A stretch of DNA of 64,000 nucleotides, taken from assembly GCF_023101205.1 (NCBI RefSeq), contig NZ_CP078078.1, positions 372,001 to 436,000 of the forward strand. The letters run 5' to 3'. This DNA comes from Microbacterium aurugineum (lineage in GTDB: Bacteria; Actinomycetota; Actinomycetes; Actinomycetales; Microbacteriaceae). The translations under genes were made by a program, and so were the position numbers. The notes under the pieces were generated by a model. It was not told the DNA's origin. It was given only the letters and a program-made list of their open reading frames with translations, and did not search any database. Every line of letters starts with the position of its first letter. The first letter of the stretch is position 1. This document shows, in pieces, positions 16,900-24,993 of this stretch.

Positions 16900-17577
16900 T
16901 CAGCTCGCCGCGGCCTGACGCAGCCAGCGCTCGACGCCTGCGATGTGCGCGGTGGCCAGCGAGGTCGCGAGAGCCGAGTCGTGCTGGGCGATCGCATCGG
17001 CGATGGCCCGGTGCTCCGACAGGGTGCGCTCGACGGCGCCCCCCTCGGTGAGGCCTCGCCACACGCGCGCGCGCACGGTCTGGCTGCTCAGGTGCTCGAT
17101 GAGGCTCGCGAGGTACGCGTTGCCGGACATCGCGACGATCTCCCGATGGAACCGGATGTCGTGATCGACGAGCGCCTCGATCGTGACCGCCGCATCGACC
17201 GAATCGACCTCGGCCTGCAGCTCGGAGATCTTCTCGTCGGTGCCCAGGGTCGCCGCGAGTCCGGTCGCCTGTGACTCCAGCATCCGGCGCACCGCGAAGA
17301 TCTCGAGCATCGAGTCGTCATCGTGCATGTCGACGACGAACGAGATGGCCTCCAGCAGCAGGTGGGGTTCGAGGCTCGTGACGTAGGTGCCGTCCCCCCG
17401 ACGCACATCGAGGACGCGGATGACCTCGAGCGCCTTGACCGCTTCGCGCATGGAGTTGCGGGAGAGTCCCAGCCGCTCGGAGAGCTCTTTCTCGGGGGGA
17501 AGCCGGTCGCCGGGGGCGAGCTCGCCTGCCACGATCATCGCCTTGATCTTCTCGATCGCCTCGTCGGTGACTGCCAT
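16900..17577 (-). CDS. FCD-domain GntR regulator of L-fucose catabolism (inferred)
   Basis: A 225-residue protein: winged helix (AIEKIKAMIVAGELAPGDRLP, SRNSMREAVKALEVIRVLD) and FCD ligand domain with the His/Asp set in DHDIRFHREIVAMSG and EHRAIADAIAQHD. It is divergent from the lactonase gene by 47 bp. TAGGAT on the minus strand lies 7 nt before the ATG, and an ATCGGATGTCT site sits in the same gap. Related ATCSGATGTYT sites lie in the fucD promoter and before the importer at 25 kb, so I infer it represses the fucose genes. The frame is open far upstream, but that part is antisense to the lactonase gene. Confidence 0.88.
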   Translation of the reverse strand: MAVTDEAIEKIKAMIVAGELAPGDRLPPEKELSERLGLSRNSMREAVKALEVIRVLDVRRGDGTYVTSLEPHLLLEAISFVVDMHDDDSMLEIFAVRRMLESQATGLAATLGTDEKISELQAEVDSVDAAVTIEALVDHDIRFHREIVAMSGNAYLASLIEHLSSQTVRARVWRGLTEGGAVERTLSEHRAIADAIAQHDSALATSLATAHIAGVERWLRQAAAS

Positions 17578-17597
17578 GAGCGTCATCCTAGCGATTG

Positions 17598-17608
17598 ATC
17601 GGATGTCT
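17598..17608. promoter_or_regulatory. Candidate FucR-type operator ATCGGATGTCT
   Basis: It lies in the 47-bp divergent gap between the FCD-GntR gene and the lactonase gene, and shares ATCSGATGTYT with sites at 20290-20300 and 24927-24937. Confidence 0.5.
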
Positions 17609-17624
17609 CCGGCAGGATGGAGGC

Positions 17625-18485
17625 ATGCGCGTTCTCGATTCACATCTGCACCTCTGGGATCCCGAGGTTCTGACCTACACCTGGCTCGAAGGTCCTCTCG
17701 CCGGAAGGTTCGGCGGCAGCGAGCTCGAGCGAGCGCGGATCGAGGATGCCTCCGAGGTGACGGCCGTGTTCGTGCAGGCCGGGGCGCGGGAGGACGAGTC
17801 CCTCGACGAGGTGCGCTGGGTCGCGGGCCAGGCGGGGGAGCTCGGGGTGGTCGGGATCGTGGCGGGCGCGCGGCTGGACGGCGGCACGGACACGACCGTG
17901 CACCTGGAGGAACTCTCGTCCGAGCCTCTCGTGGTCGGCGTGCGACACCTCCTGCAGGATGAGCCCGACGGCACGGCCCTGTCCACCGCGTTCGTGACGG
18001 GCGCGCGCGAGGTCGCCGCCAGGGGCTGGACCTTCGATGCGTGCGTGCGGCACTCGCAGCTCCCGGATGTGGCACGCCTGGCCGGAGCGATCCCGGAACT
18101 GCGGATCGTGCTCGACCACCTCGGCAAGCCCGCGGTCGGGACGGCATCGGCTCCGCTCGCACCGCCGTCGGAGTGGGAGCGGGATCTGGCCGAACTCGCC
18201 CGGCATCCCCTCACCTTCTGCAAGATCTCCGGTCTGCCCGCCGAGGCCGGTGGGGAGTGGAGCGCTGAGCAGCTGATCCCGTTCCTGGACGTGGCGGCCG
18301 ACCTGTTCGGGCCGGAGCGGATGATGTGGGGAAGCGACTGGCCGGTCTCCGCCGTCAGTGGCGCGGGCTACGGATCATCGTCGCGTGCCCGGTGGTTCGA
18401 CACGGTCGCCGCGTGGGCGCACTCGCGCGGCCTCGACCAGACAGCCCTCTTCCACGACACCGCCGCCGCCTTCTACTCCCTCTGA
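17625..18485 (+). CDS. Amidohydrolase 2 family hydrolase, probable L-fucono-1,5-lactonase
   Basis: A 286-residue TIM-barrel metal-dependent hydrolase (COG3618 type). It shows the N-terminal HxH-like motif DSHLHLWDPE, ACVRHSQLP, VLDHLGKPAVG and the C-terminal metal Asp in MMWGSDWPV. Members of this group open L-fucono-, L-rhamnono- or galactono-lactones. Because the dehydrogenase, dehydratase, second dehydrogenase and hydrolase of the L-fucose pathway follow within 5 kb, I assign the L-fucono-lactone step. The ATG at 17625 has GGCAGGATGGAGG upstream. Confidence 0.82.
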   Translation: MRVLDSHLHLWDPEVLTYTWLEGPLAGRFGGSELERARIEDASEVTAVFVQAGAREDESLDEVRWVAGQAGELGVVGIVAGARLDGGTDTTVHLEELSSEPLVVGVRHLLQDEPDGTALSTAFVTGAREVAARGWTFDACVRHSQLPDVARLAGAIPELRIVLDHLGKPAVGTASAPLAPPSEWERDLAELARHPLTFCKISGLPAEAGGEWSAEQLIPFLDVAADLFGPERMMWGSDWPVSAVSGAGYGSSSRARWFDTVAAWAHSRGLDQTALFHDTAAAFYSL

Positions 18486-18490
18486 CCCCG

Positions 18491-18548
18491 CCCCGCCCCC
18501 GTCCCGCGCGTCCCGCCCCCGTCCCGCGCGTCCCGCCCCGCGCGGGAC
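18491..18548. repeat. 20-bp tandem repeat and hairpin
   Basis: About 2.5 copies of a unit of the form TCCCGCCCCCGTCCCGCGCG (18491-18510, 18511-18530 and a partial copy), ending in a small hairpin (GTCCCGC 18530-18536, GCGGGAC 18542-18548). It lies between convergent lactonase and SDR genes and probably helps terminate both. Confidence 0.65.
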
Positions 18549-18551
18549 GGG

Positions 18552-18607
18552 TGCGGGATCGAAATCGCACCTCCGTGGGCGTGTTCAGGTGTGTTTTTGA
18601 TCCCGCA
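18552..18607. repeat. Family C intergenic palindromic element, copy 1 (56 bp)
   Basis: Terminal arms TGCGGGATC (18552-18560) and GATCCCGCA (18599-18607). The interior begins GAAATCGCACCTC. It matches the copy at 57286-57341, which is inverted, over most of its 56 bp. Confidence 0.8.
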
Positions 18608-18622
18608 CGGGAACGAGGGGGG

Positions 18623-19372
18623 CTACTCCGCGCGGAGGCGCAGCTGGGCCATGCCGCCGTCGACCTCGATGAAGGTGCCGGTGGTCGAACCCGCGGCAGG
18701 GCTCACGAGGTATGCGACGGCGGCGGCGACTTCCTCGGGGCTCACCAGACGTCCGTGGGGTTGGCGGGCTTCCAGTGCCGCGCGCTCGGCCGCGGGATCG
18801 ACCGCCGAGTCGAGCAGGCGTCCGACCCACGGGGTGTCGGCGGTGCCCGGGTTGACCGCGTTCACGCGGATGCCCTCGCGCAGGTGGTCGGCGGCCATCG
18901 CGCGGGTGAGGGCGGAGACGGCACCCTTCGAGGCGCTGTACAGGGCGCGCTGCGGCAGTCCGGTGGTCGAGGCGATGGATGCCGTGTTGCACACCGAGGC
19001 CGACGGGGACTTCCGCAGCCAGGGGAGTGCCGCCGCGGTGACGCGGGCGATGCCGGTGACGTTGACCGAGAGCACGCGGGCCCACTCGTCGTCGTCGTTC
19101 GCGGCGATGTCGCCCTGCGCGCCGATCCCGGCGTTGTTGACGACGATGTCGATGCGTCCGAACTCGTCGGCGACGGCGGCCACCGCTGCGTCGACACTCG
19201 CTCGATCCGAGACATCGGCCGTGAAGGCGGCGAAGGCGGGGTCAGCCGCCGCGGTGTCCCGGTCGAGGACCGCGATGGTCGCGCCGTCGGCGTGCAGTCG
19301 CTGCGCGATCGCCGCGCCGATGCCGGATGCTCCGCCGGTGACGATCGCCACCAGTCCGTTCAATGCACTCAT
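18623..19372 (-). CDS. SDR dehydrogenase, probable 2-keto-3-deoxy-L-fuconate dehydrogenase
   Basis: A 249-residue classical short-chain dehydrogenase. TGGASGIG binds NAD, NNAG is the structural motif, and the catalytic Ser and YxxxK lie in NTASIASTTGLPQRALYSASKGA. NPGTADTPWV is typical of the group that oxidises 2-keto-3-deoxy-L-fuconate to 2,4-diketo-3-deoxy-L-fuconate. The ATG overlaps the upstream hydrolase stop by 4 nt (ATGA), so the two consecutive pathway enzymes are co-translated. The assignment rests mainly on this pairing and the neighbouring fuconate dehydratase. Confidence 0.85.
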   Translation of the reverse strand: MSALNGLVAIVTGGASGIGAAIAQRLHADGATIAVLDRDTAAADPAFAAFTADVSDRASVDAAVAAVADEFGRIDIVVNNAGIGAQGDIAANDDDEWARVLSVNVTGIARVTAAALPWLRKSPSASVCNTASIASTTGLPQRALYSASKGAVSALTRAMAADHLREGIRVNAVNPGTADTPWVGRLLDSAVDPAAERAALEARQPHGRLVSPEEVAAAVAYLVSPAAGSTTGTFIEVDGGMAQLRLRAE

Positions 19373-20229
19373 CTCCGGGCCTCCCATGCCACGAACTCCT
19401 GCCGTTGGCGGCCGAGGCCGTCGATCTCGATCTCGACCACGTCGCCCGCGGCGAGGTAAGGGTACTTCCCCGAGAGGGCCACGCCCTGCGGGGTGCCGGT
19501 GAGGATGAGGTCGCCGGGCTCGAGCGTCACGTACTGCGACAAGTGGTGCACGATGTGCTCGACCGTGAAGATCATGTCGCTCGTGTTCGAGTCCTGCCGC
19601 GGTTCGCCGTTCACGAAGCTGCGCAGGCCGAGCGCCTGATGGTCGACCTCGTCGGGGGTGACCAGCCAGGGGCCGGTGGGGTTGAAGCCCGCCGCGATCT
19701 TCCCCTTGGACCACTGTCCTCCGGAGACGGTCATCTGGAAGTCGCGCTCGGACACGTCGTTCGCTGCGACGAAGCCGGCGACGTGCGCCATGGACTCCTC
19801 GGGGCTGTCGAGGTAGGCGGCGCGGGTGCCGATCACGATGCCGAGCTCGACCTCCCAGTCGGTCTTGACGCTGCCGCGGGGGATCGTCACTGTGTCGTTC
19901 GGGCCGACGACGGTGTTCGGGGTCTTGAGGAAGAGGATGGGGATGGTGGGCGGCTCCGACCCCGACTCCGCCGCGTGGGCCGCGTAGTTCATGCCGATGC
20001 AGATCACGGCGCTCGGACGGGCGATCGGGGCACCGATGCGCATCGACGCGGCATCCGCGAGTTCGGGGAGCTCACCGGCATCGCGAGCGGCCGCGATGCG
20101 GGAGGCGAAGTCGCTCTCGAGGAACGCTCCATCCACATCGGATGTTACGGGGCGGAGGTCGAGGTATCGGTCACCCTCCACCAGGACGGGGATCTCAGTG
20201 CCAGGGGTGCCGAGCCGCGCGAACTTCAT
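19369..20229 (-). CDS. Fumarylacetoacetate hydrolase family, probable 2,4-diketo-3-deoxy-L-fuconate hydrolase
   Basis: A 286-residue FAH-family enzyme. The metal site is visible in CIGMNYAAHAAE, KTDWEVELGIVIG (the E-x-E pair) and AANDVSERDFQ. In the non-phosphorylating L-fucose route this enzyme cleaves 2,4-diketo-3-deoxy-L-fuconate to pyruvate and L-lactate. AGGAG precedes the ATG at 20229. It heads the two-gene minus-strand operon, divergent from fuconate dehydratase over a shared regulatory region. A second exact ACATCGGATGT copy lies inside its own N-terminal coding sequence (20135-20145). Confidence 0.87.
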   Translation of the reverse strand: MKFARLGTPGTEIPVLVEGDRYLDLRPVTSDVDGAFLESDFASRIAAARDAGELPELADAASMRIGAPIARPSAVICIGMNYAAHAAESGSEPPTIPILFLKTPNTVVGPNDTVTIPRGSVKTDWEVELGIVIGTRAAYLDSPEESMAHVAGFVAANDVSERDFQMTVSGGQWSKGKIAAGFNPTGPWLVTPDEVDHQALGLRSFVNGEPRQDSNTSDMIFTVEHIVHHLSQYVTLEPGDLILTGTPQGVALSGKYPYLAAGDVVEIEIDGLGRQRQEFVAWEARR

Positions 20230-20275
20230 GTTTCTCCTGATCGGTCGGGAAGCCGCGACAACGCGGCTGGTCTCG

Positions 20276-20305
20276 TTGACAGTATAGACATCGGATGTTT
20301 ACACT
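20276..20305 (+). promoter_or_regulatory. Promoter of the fuconate dehydratase gene with embedded operator
   Basis: TTGACA (20276-20281) and TACACT (20300-20305) are 18 bp apart. The palindrome ACATCGGATGT (20288-20298) sits between the two boxes, so bound repressor would block RNA polymerase. Confidence 0.72.
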
Positions 20306-20353
20306 CCAAGAGATCCGCGCGGAAGAAATCAGCCGCGCATGGAGAGGAATCCC

Positions 20354-21649
20354 GTGAGCCGTATCGTCGCCCTCGACACCACCGACATCCGCTTCCCCAC
20401 GTCCCTGAGCCTGGACGGGTCGGATGCGATGAACCCCGACCCGGACTACTCGGCGGCGTACGTCATCGTGCGCACCGATGCCGATGATGACATCGACGGT
20501 CATGCCTTCGTCTTCACGATCGGCCGTGGCAACGACGTGCAGGTCGCGGCGATCGATGCGCTCGCCGGGCACCTCGTCGGGCGCGAGATCGAGCCGCTGC
20601 TCGATGACATGGGCGGCACCTTCCGTGAGATCATCGGCGACTCGCAGCTGCGCTGGCTCGGGCCCGAGAAGGGCGTCATGCACATGGCGATCGGCGCGGT
20701 CATCAACGCGCTGTGGGACATCAAGGCCAAGCGCGCCGGGCTTCCGCTCTGGCAGCTGCTCGCCCGCATGACGCCGGAGGAACTCGTCGATCTCGTCGAC
20801 TTCCGCTACCTCACCAACGCGCTCACCCGCGAGGACGCCCTCGAGATCCTGCGCGCCGCCGAACCCGGCCGCGCCGAGCGGGAGCAGCAGCTCCTCGCCA
20901 GCGGGTACCCGGGCTACACCACGAGCCCCGGATGGCTCGGATACTCCGACGAGAAGCTCGAACGCCTCGCCCGCGAGGCCATGGCCGACGGCTTCACCCA
21001 GATCAAGCTCAAGGTCGGCGCCGACCTCGACGACGACATCCGCCGCTTCCGCAAGGCGCGCGAGGTGTGCGGGCCCGACTTCCCCATCGCGATCGACGCC
21101 AACCAGCGCTGGGAGGTGTCGGAGGCCATCGAATGGGTGAACGCGCTCGCCGAGTTCCACCCCGCCTGGATCGAGGAGCCCACCAGCCCCGACGACGTGC
21201 TCGGTCACGCCGAGATCGCCCGGGGCATCGCACCCATCCGGGTCGCCACCGGCGAGCACGCCCAGAACCGCGTGATCTTCAAGCAGCTCCTGCAGGCCGA
21301 GGCCATCTCGGTCATGCAGATCGACGCCGTGCGCGTGGCAGGGGTGAACGAGAACATCGCGAACCTCCTGCTCGCCGCGAAGTTCGGCGTGCCGGTCTGT
21401 CCGCACGCCGGCGGAGTCGGCCTGTGCGAGGCCGTCCAGCACCTGTCGATGTTCGACTTCGTCGCGGTCACCGGGACCCGCGAGGGCCGCATGATCGAGT
21501 TCGTCGACCATCTGCACGAGCACTTCGTCGTGCCCACCGACATCCGCGGCGGCTCGTACATGGCGCCGACCGCGCCGGGAACGGGCATGGAGATGAAGGC
21601 CGACAGCATCGCGACCTACTCTTGGACGGGTGCGCATGTCGGTGCCTGA
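20354..21649 (+). CDS. L-fuconate dehydratase (enolase superfamily)
   Basis: A 431-residue enolase-superfamily dehydratase of the FucD type. The catalytic lysine is in [10 protein letters not shown], the Mg ligands in [21 protein letters not shown] and VATGEHAQN, and the C-terminal His/Asp region in [11 protein letters not shown]. The start region [23 protein letters not shown] is typical of FucD. I choose GTG 20354, which has AGAGG 6 nt upstream, rather than ATG 20339, which overlaps that site. It removes water from L-fuconate to give 2-keto-3-deoxy-L-fuconate. The next gene overlaps its end by 14 nt. Confidence 0.93.
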   Translation: MSRIVALDTTDIRFPTSLSLDGSDAMNPDPDYSAAYVIVRTDADDDIDGHAFVFTIGRGNDVQVAAIDALAGHLVGREIEPLLDDMGGTFREIIGDSQLRWLGPEKGVMHMAIGAVINALWDIKAKRAGLPLWQLLARMTPEELVDLVDFRYLTNALTREDALEILRAAEPGRAEREQQLLASGYPGYTTSPGWLGYSDEKLERLAREAMADGFTQIKLKVGADLDDDIRRFRKAREVCGPDFPIAIDANQRWEVSEAIEWVNALAEFHPAWIEEPTSPDDVLGHAEIARGIAPIRVATGEHAQNRVIFKQLLQAEAISVMQIDAVRVAGVNENIANLLLAAKFGVPVCPHAGGVGLCEAVQHLSMFDFVAVTGTREGRMIEFVDHLHEHFVVPTDIRGGSYMAPTAPGTGMEMKADSIATYSWTGAHVGA

Positions 21650-22622
21650 TCCTCTGGCGGGGCCTGACCGCCTTCCCGTTCCCGCCCTCGGCTACGGGGC
21701 CGCGAACGTGGGCAACCTGTTCCGACCGCTCAGCGACGACGAGGCCTGGGCCGTGCTCGATGCGGCGTGGGAGAGCGGCATCCGCTTCTACGACACCGCG
21801 CCGCATTACGGTCTGGGGCTTTCAGAGCGCCGGCTCGGAGCCTTCCTGCAGACCAAGCCGCGGGATGAGTTCGTGCTCTCGACGAAGGCGGGGCGTCTGC
21901 TGCGACCGAACCCCGACCACGCCGGTGGCCTCGACACCGCCAACGACTTCCACGTGCCCGACGACCTGCAGCGGGTGTGGGACTTCTCGGAGGCGGGGAT
22001 CCGTGCGAGCGTCGACGAGTCCCGGGAGCGTCTCGGCATCGAGCGCATCGACCTGCTGTACCTGCACGACCCCGAGCGACACGACCTCGACCTCGCGCTC
22101 GCGGAAGCCCTCCCCGCGATGGAGCAGCTGCGGGCCGACGGCGAGGTCTCCGCGATCGGCATCGGCTCGATGGTGTCGGATGCTCTCGCCGCAGCCGTCC
22201 GTGCCGCCGACCTCGACCTGATCATGGTGGCCGGCCGGTACACGCTGCTCGAACAGCCCGCCGCGGTCGACGTGCTGCCCGCGTGCCGGGAGACCTCGAC
22301 CGGGATCGTCGCGGCCTCCGTGTTCAACTCCGGGCTGCTCGCGTCGAACGAGCCGCGCCGCGACGGGCGTTACGAGTACGGGCAGCTTCCGGACGAGCTG
22401 TGGGATCGGTTGGTTCGTATCGCCGCCGTGTGCGCCGACCACGAGGTGCCGCTACCCGCCGCGGCGATCCAATTCCCGCTGCAGTCCGACGTCGTGAGCT
22501 CGGTCGTGGTGGGCGGCAGTCGCCCAGCGCAGCTGCGACAGAACGCGGAGTACGCCGCACTCGACATCCCGACGTCGCTGTGGGCGAGCCTCGCGGAGGA
22601 GGGGCTCATCCCCACGGTCTGA
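21636..22622 (+). CDS. Aldo/keto reductase, probable L-fucose (D-threo-aldose) 1-dehydrogenase
   Basis: A 328-residue AKR of the D-threo-aldose/L-fucose dehydrogenase and pyridoxal 4-dehydrogenase group. Tetrad residues are visible in [10 protein letters not shown] (D, Y), [10 protein letters not shown] (K) and [11 protein letters not shown] (H). The C-terminal cofactor loop is [15 protein letters not shown]. It would oxidise L-fucose to the lactone, the first pathway step. The ATG at 21636 overlaps the dehydratase end, so the two are translationally coupled; GTG 21630 is an alternative start. Confidence 0.86.
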   Translation: MSVPDPLAGPDRLPVPALGYGAANVGNLFRPLSDDEAWAVLDAAWESGIRFYDTAPHYGLGLSERRLGAFLQTKPRDEFVLSTKAGRLLRPNPDHAGGLDTANDFHVPDDLQRVWDFSEAGIRASVDESRERLGIERIDLLYLHDPERHDLDLALAEALPAMEQLRADGEVSAIGIGSMVSDALAAAVRAADLDLIMVAGRYTLLEQPAAVDVLPACRETSTGIVAASVFNSGLLASNEPRRDGRYEYGQLPDELWDRLVRIAAVCADHEVPLPAAAIQFPLQSDVVSSVVVGGSRPAQLRQNAEYAALDIPTSLWASLAEEGLIPTV

Positions 22623-22635
22623 CCCGCCTGTGCCG

Positions 22636-22723
22636 CGTTCATAACTCCTCAACGATTGCCCAGATCGAGCGGTTGCGGTCCTCGCGGCCCGGTGTGCGGG
22701 CAATATCTGAGGAGTTGTGAACG
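22636..22723. repeat. Family B intergenic palindromic element, copy 1 (88 bp)
   Basis: 16-bp arms CGTTCATAACTCCTCA (22636-22651) and TGAGGAGTTGTGAACG (22708-22723), complementary at 15 of 16 positions. It lies between the convergent aldo/keto reductase and LacI genes. The copy at 50965-51052 has the same arms and the same 88-bp length. Confidence 0.85.
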
Positions 22724-22737
22724 ACGCAGGGCCGTGC

Positions 22738-23739
22738 TCACCGTCCGACCGTGGACTCCCGCACGATGAGTTCAGCGGGGAAGGGGGTGGTCGCGGGCGG
22801 CGGTGCCGTGGGGTCGGCGAGCTGCTGCAGGAGAGCGGCTCCGGCGGCACGGCCGATCTCGTAGCCGGGCTGCCGCACGCTCGTGAGTGGTACGACCCCC
22901 TGGTGTGCCTGGGCGACGTCGTCGAAGCCGATGAGGGCGATCTCCTCCGGGACCCGGATGCCATGACGCAGCAGCTGCGTGAGCACCCCGAGTGCCACCA
23001 TGTCGTTCGCAGCGAACACCGCGTCCGGGCGCTCGGTGACCGGCATCGCGATGATCTGCTCACCCGCACGCAGTCCGTCCTCGATCGCCAGGTGCGACAC
23101 GTCGATGATCGACAGGTTCGTGTCGGACCCCGAGACGGCCTCACGCAGCCCGGCGAGGCGGTCGTTCGACTGACTCACCGCCGGATTGCCGAGGAAGAGG
23201 AGGCGTCGTCGGCCGAGATCCAGGAGGTGTTCGCCTGCGAGCTGCCCACCGCCGCGGTCGTCGAACAACACGGATGCGACCTTCGATGATTGCCGGATCG
23301 GACCCACCACGACCGAGCGGATACCGCGGTCGGCCAGCCCCTCCAGGCGCGGCACCACGTCGCCGAGCGGATAGATGACGATGCCCTGCACCCGGTGCGC
23401 CTCGAACATGTCGAGGTTGCGCCGTTCCTGCGCATCGTCGCGGTCGCTGTTGCTGAAGAACAGCGACCATCCCCCCTCGCGCGCCACGTCTTCGACCCCG
23501 CGCGAGAGGTCGTGGAAATAGGGCAGCCAGGCGTCGAGCAGGATCAGCGCGAGGGCCTTGCTCGACCCGGCGCGCAGCTGTCGTGCGGACTCGTTGGGCA
23601 CGTAGCCGAGCTGTTCGATCGCCGCCCGCACCCGTTCCCGACTCGCGGATCCGAGCACATGCGGGTGGTTGAGGTAGTTCGAGACGGTGGAGGAGGAGAC
23701 TCCGGCGAGGGCGGCGACGTCCTTGACGCTCGCGGGCAT
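22738..23739 (-). CDS. LacI-family regulator of the epimerase gene
   Basis: A 333-residue LacI/GalR protein. The N-terminal helix-turn-helix is VKDVAALAGVSSSTVSNYLN with the hinge helix SARQLRAGSS; the rest is the periplasmic-binding-protein-like sugar sensor. It is divergent from the ketose 3-epimerase gene. The 195-bp gap holds a perfect palindrome centred on AATTGGCACGTGCCAATT with the central CpG usual for LacI proteins, placed just after the epimerase promoter. The frame is open further upstream, but there is no second LacI start and that part is antisense to the epimerase. Confidence 0.92.
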   Translation of the reverse strand: MPASVKDVAALAGVSSSTVSNYLNHPHVLGSASRERVRAAIEQLGYVPNESARQLRAGSSKALALILLDAWLPYFHDLSRGVEDVAREGGWSLFFSNSDRDDAQERRNLDMFEAHRVQGIVIYPLGDVVPRLEGLADRGIRSVVVGPIRQSSKVASVLFDDRGGGQLAGEHLLDLGRRRLLFLGNPAVSQSNDRLAGLREAVSGSDTNLSIIDVSHLAIEDGLRAGEQIIAMPVTERPDAVFAANDMVALGVLTQLLRHGIRVPEEIALIGFDDVAQAHQGVVPLTSVRQPGYEIGRAAGAALLQQLADPTAPPPATTPFPAELIVRESTVGR

Positions 23740-23831
23740 GGAACTCCTTCGTCGAACCGCGTCGATCGGGAACGGCGACCGCGTCGGTCGCCTCAGGATA
23801 GCGGAGGAGTTGCAACGTGCCAAGAAAGTTC

Positions 23832-23860
23832 TTGACAGTGTCTGGCGTGCGACGTAGCGT
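23832..23860 (+). promoter_or_regulatory. Promoter of the ketose 3-epimerase gene
   Basis: TTGACA (23832-23837) and TAGCGT (23855-23860) with an ideal 17-bp spacer. The start point would fall near 23867, just before the LacI palindrome. Confidence 0.72.
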
Positions 23861-23870
23861 GGCACGCACA

Positions 23871-23896
23871 CCGGAATTGGCACGTGCCAATTCCGG
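23871..23896. promoter_or_regulatory. LacI-type operator, perfect 26-bp palindrome
   Basis: The core is AATTGGCACGTGCCAATT, extended by CCGG at each end, all complementary. It lies directly downstream of the epimerase promoter. A partial copy (AACGTGCCAA, near 23814-23823) lies on the other side of the promoter. Confidence 0.82.
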
Positions 23897-23934
23897 GACG
23901 GCGACGGTGCCGCACACCCGCTGTGAGAGGTCTC

Positions 23935-24804
23935 ATGAACATCGGATGCCACGGGCTCGTCTGGACGGGGAACTTCGATGCCGAGGGCATCCGTCTGGCG
24001 GTGCGCAAGACCAAAGACGCGGGCTTCGACCTCATCGAGTTCCCGTTGATGGATCCGTTCTCGTTCGACGTCGCCGTCGCGAAGGATGCGCTGGAGGAGT
24101 ACGACCTCGCCGTCAGCGCCTCCCTCGGACTCTCCGACGCCACCGATGTCACCAGCTCCGACCCTGCGATCGTCGCGGCCGGTGAAGCCTTGCTGATCAA
24201 GGCCGTGGATGTGCTGGCGGACCTCGGGGGCCAGCACTTCTGCGGGGTGATCTACAGTGCCATGAAGAAGTACATGGAGCCGGTGACCGCTGCGGGGCTC
24301 GCGCGCAGCCGCGCCGCGATCGCCCGCGTCGCCGACCACGCCGCCGAGCGCGGCGTCTCGGTCTCGCTCGAGGTCGTGAACCGCTACGAGACCAACGTGC
24401 TGAACACGGCGCGACAGGCTCTGGGGTACGTCGCCGAGGTCGATCGGCCGAACCTCGGAATCCACCTCGACACGTACCACATGAACGTCGAGGAGTCGGA
24501 TATGTTTGCGCCGGTCCTCGACGCGGCTCCCGCCCTGCGCTACGTGCACATCGGAGAGAGTCACCGCGGGTACCTCGGCACCGGCACGGTCGACTTCGAC
24601 ACGTTCTTCAAGGCGCTCGGCCGCATCGGCTACGACGGTCCGATCGTCTTCGAGTCGTTCTCCTCGGCGGTCGTCGCTCCCGACCTCAGCCGCATGCTCG
24701 GCATCTGGCGGAACCTCTGGAGCGACAACGACGAACTCGGCACCCACGCCAACGCGTACATCCGCGACAAGCTCGTGGCGGTCGACTCGATCCGCCTTCA
24801 CTGA
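23935..24804 (+). CDS. Sugar phosphate isomerase/epimerase family, ketose 3-epimerase-like
   Basis: A 289-residue TIM barrel of the D-tagatose/D-psicose/L-ribulose 3-epimerase group. GCHGLVWTG opens the first strand; the two catalytic glutamates fit SLEVVNRYETN and PIVFESFSS, with metal ligands in GIHLDTYHMN and YVHIGESHRGYLG. It would interconvert free ketohexoses or ketopentoses at C3. GAGAGG precedes the ATG. It has its own promoter and LacI operator and lies 189 bp upstream of the RbsABC-like importer, so it may act on the imported sugar. Confidence 0.85.
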   Translation: MNIGCHGLVWTGNFDAEGIRLAVRKTKDAGFDLIEFPLMDPFSFDVAVAKDALEEYDLAVSASLGLSDATDVTSSDPAIVAAGEALLIKAVDVLADLGGQHFCGVIYSAMKKYMEPVTAAGLARSRAAIARVADHAAERGVSVSLEVVNRYETNVLNTARQALGYVAEVDRPNLGIHLDTYHMNVEESDMFAPVLDAAPALRYVHIGESHRGYLGTGTVDFDTFFKALGRIGYDGPIVFESFSSAVVAPDLSRMLGIWRNLWSDNDELGTHANAYIRDKLVAVDSIRLH

Positions 24805-24838
24805 GCCGGAATCCACCGGCGACACGATCGGAAGATCA

Positions 24839-24854
24839 AGATGTCATTACAGGT
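24839..24854. promoter_or_regulatory. Variant HutC-type GntR operator before the importer
   Basis: AGATGTCATTACAGGT matches the reverse form of the regulon palindrome, ACCTGTCATTACAGGT, at 14 of 16 positions. It lies upstream of the ABC ATPase gene. Confidence 0.6.
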
Positions 24855-24872
24855 CTTCCGCATCTGCCCGTC

Positions 24873-24937
24873 ATTAGATACATTTAGATACAACTTGCGC
24901 TGCCCGTAGCGTAGGACGCAGAATTGATCCGATGTTT
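24873..24937. promoter_or_regulatory. Importer promoter region with direct repeats and a FucR-type site
   Basis: TTAGATAC occurs at 24874-24881 and 24884-24891, 10 bp apart, so both face the same side of the helix. ATCCGATGTTT (24927-24937) resembles the sites at the fucose promoters. TAGCGT at 24907-24912 could be a -10 box. More than one regulator may bind here. Confidence 0.45.
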
Positions 24938-24993
24938 GCGACGGAATGATCCGTCGACGTCGAAGCAGAACCTTCAAGGAAGCAGGTGAGCGC

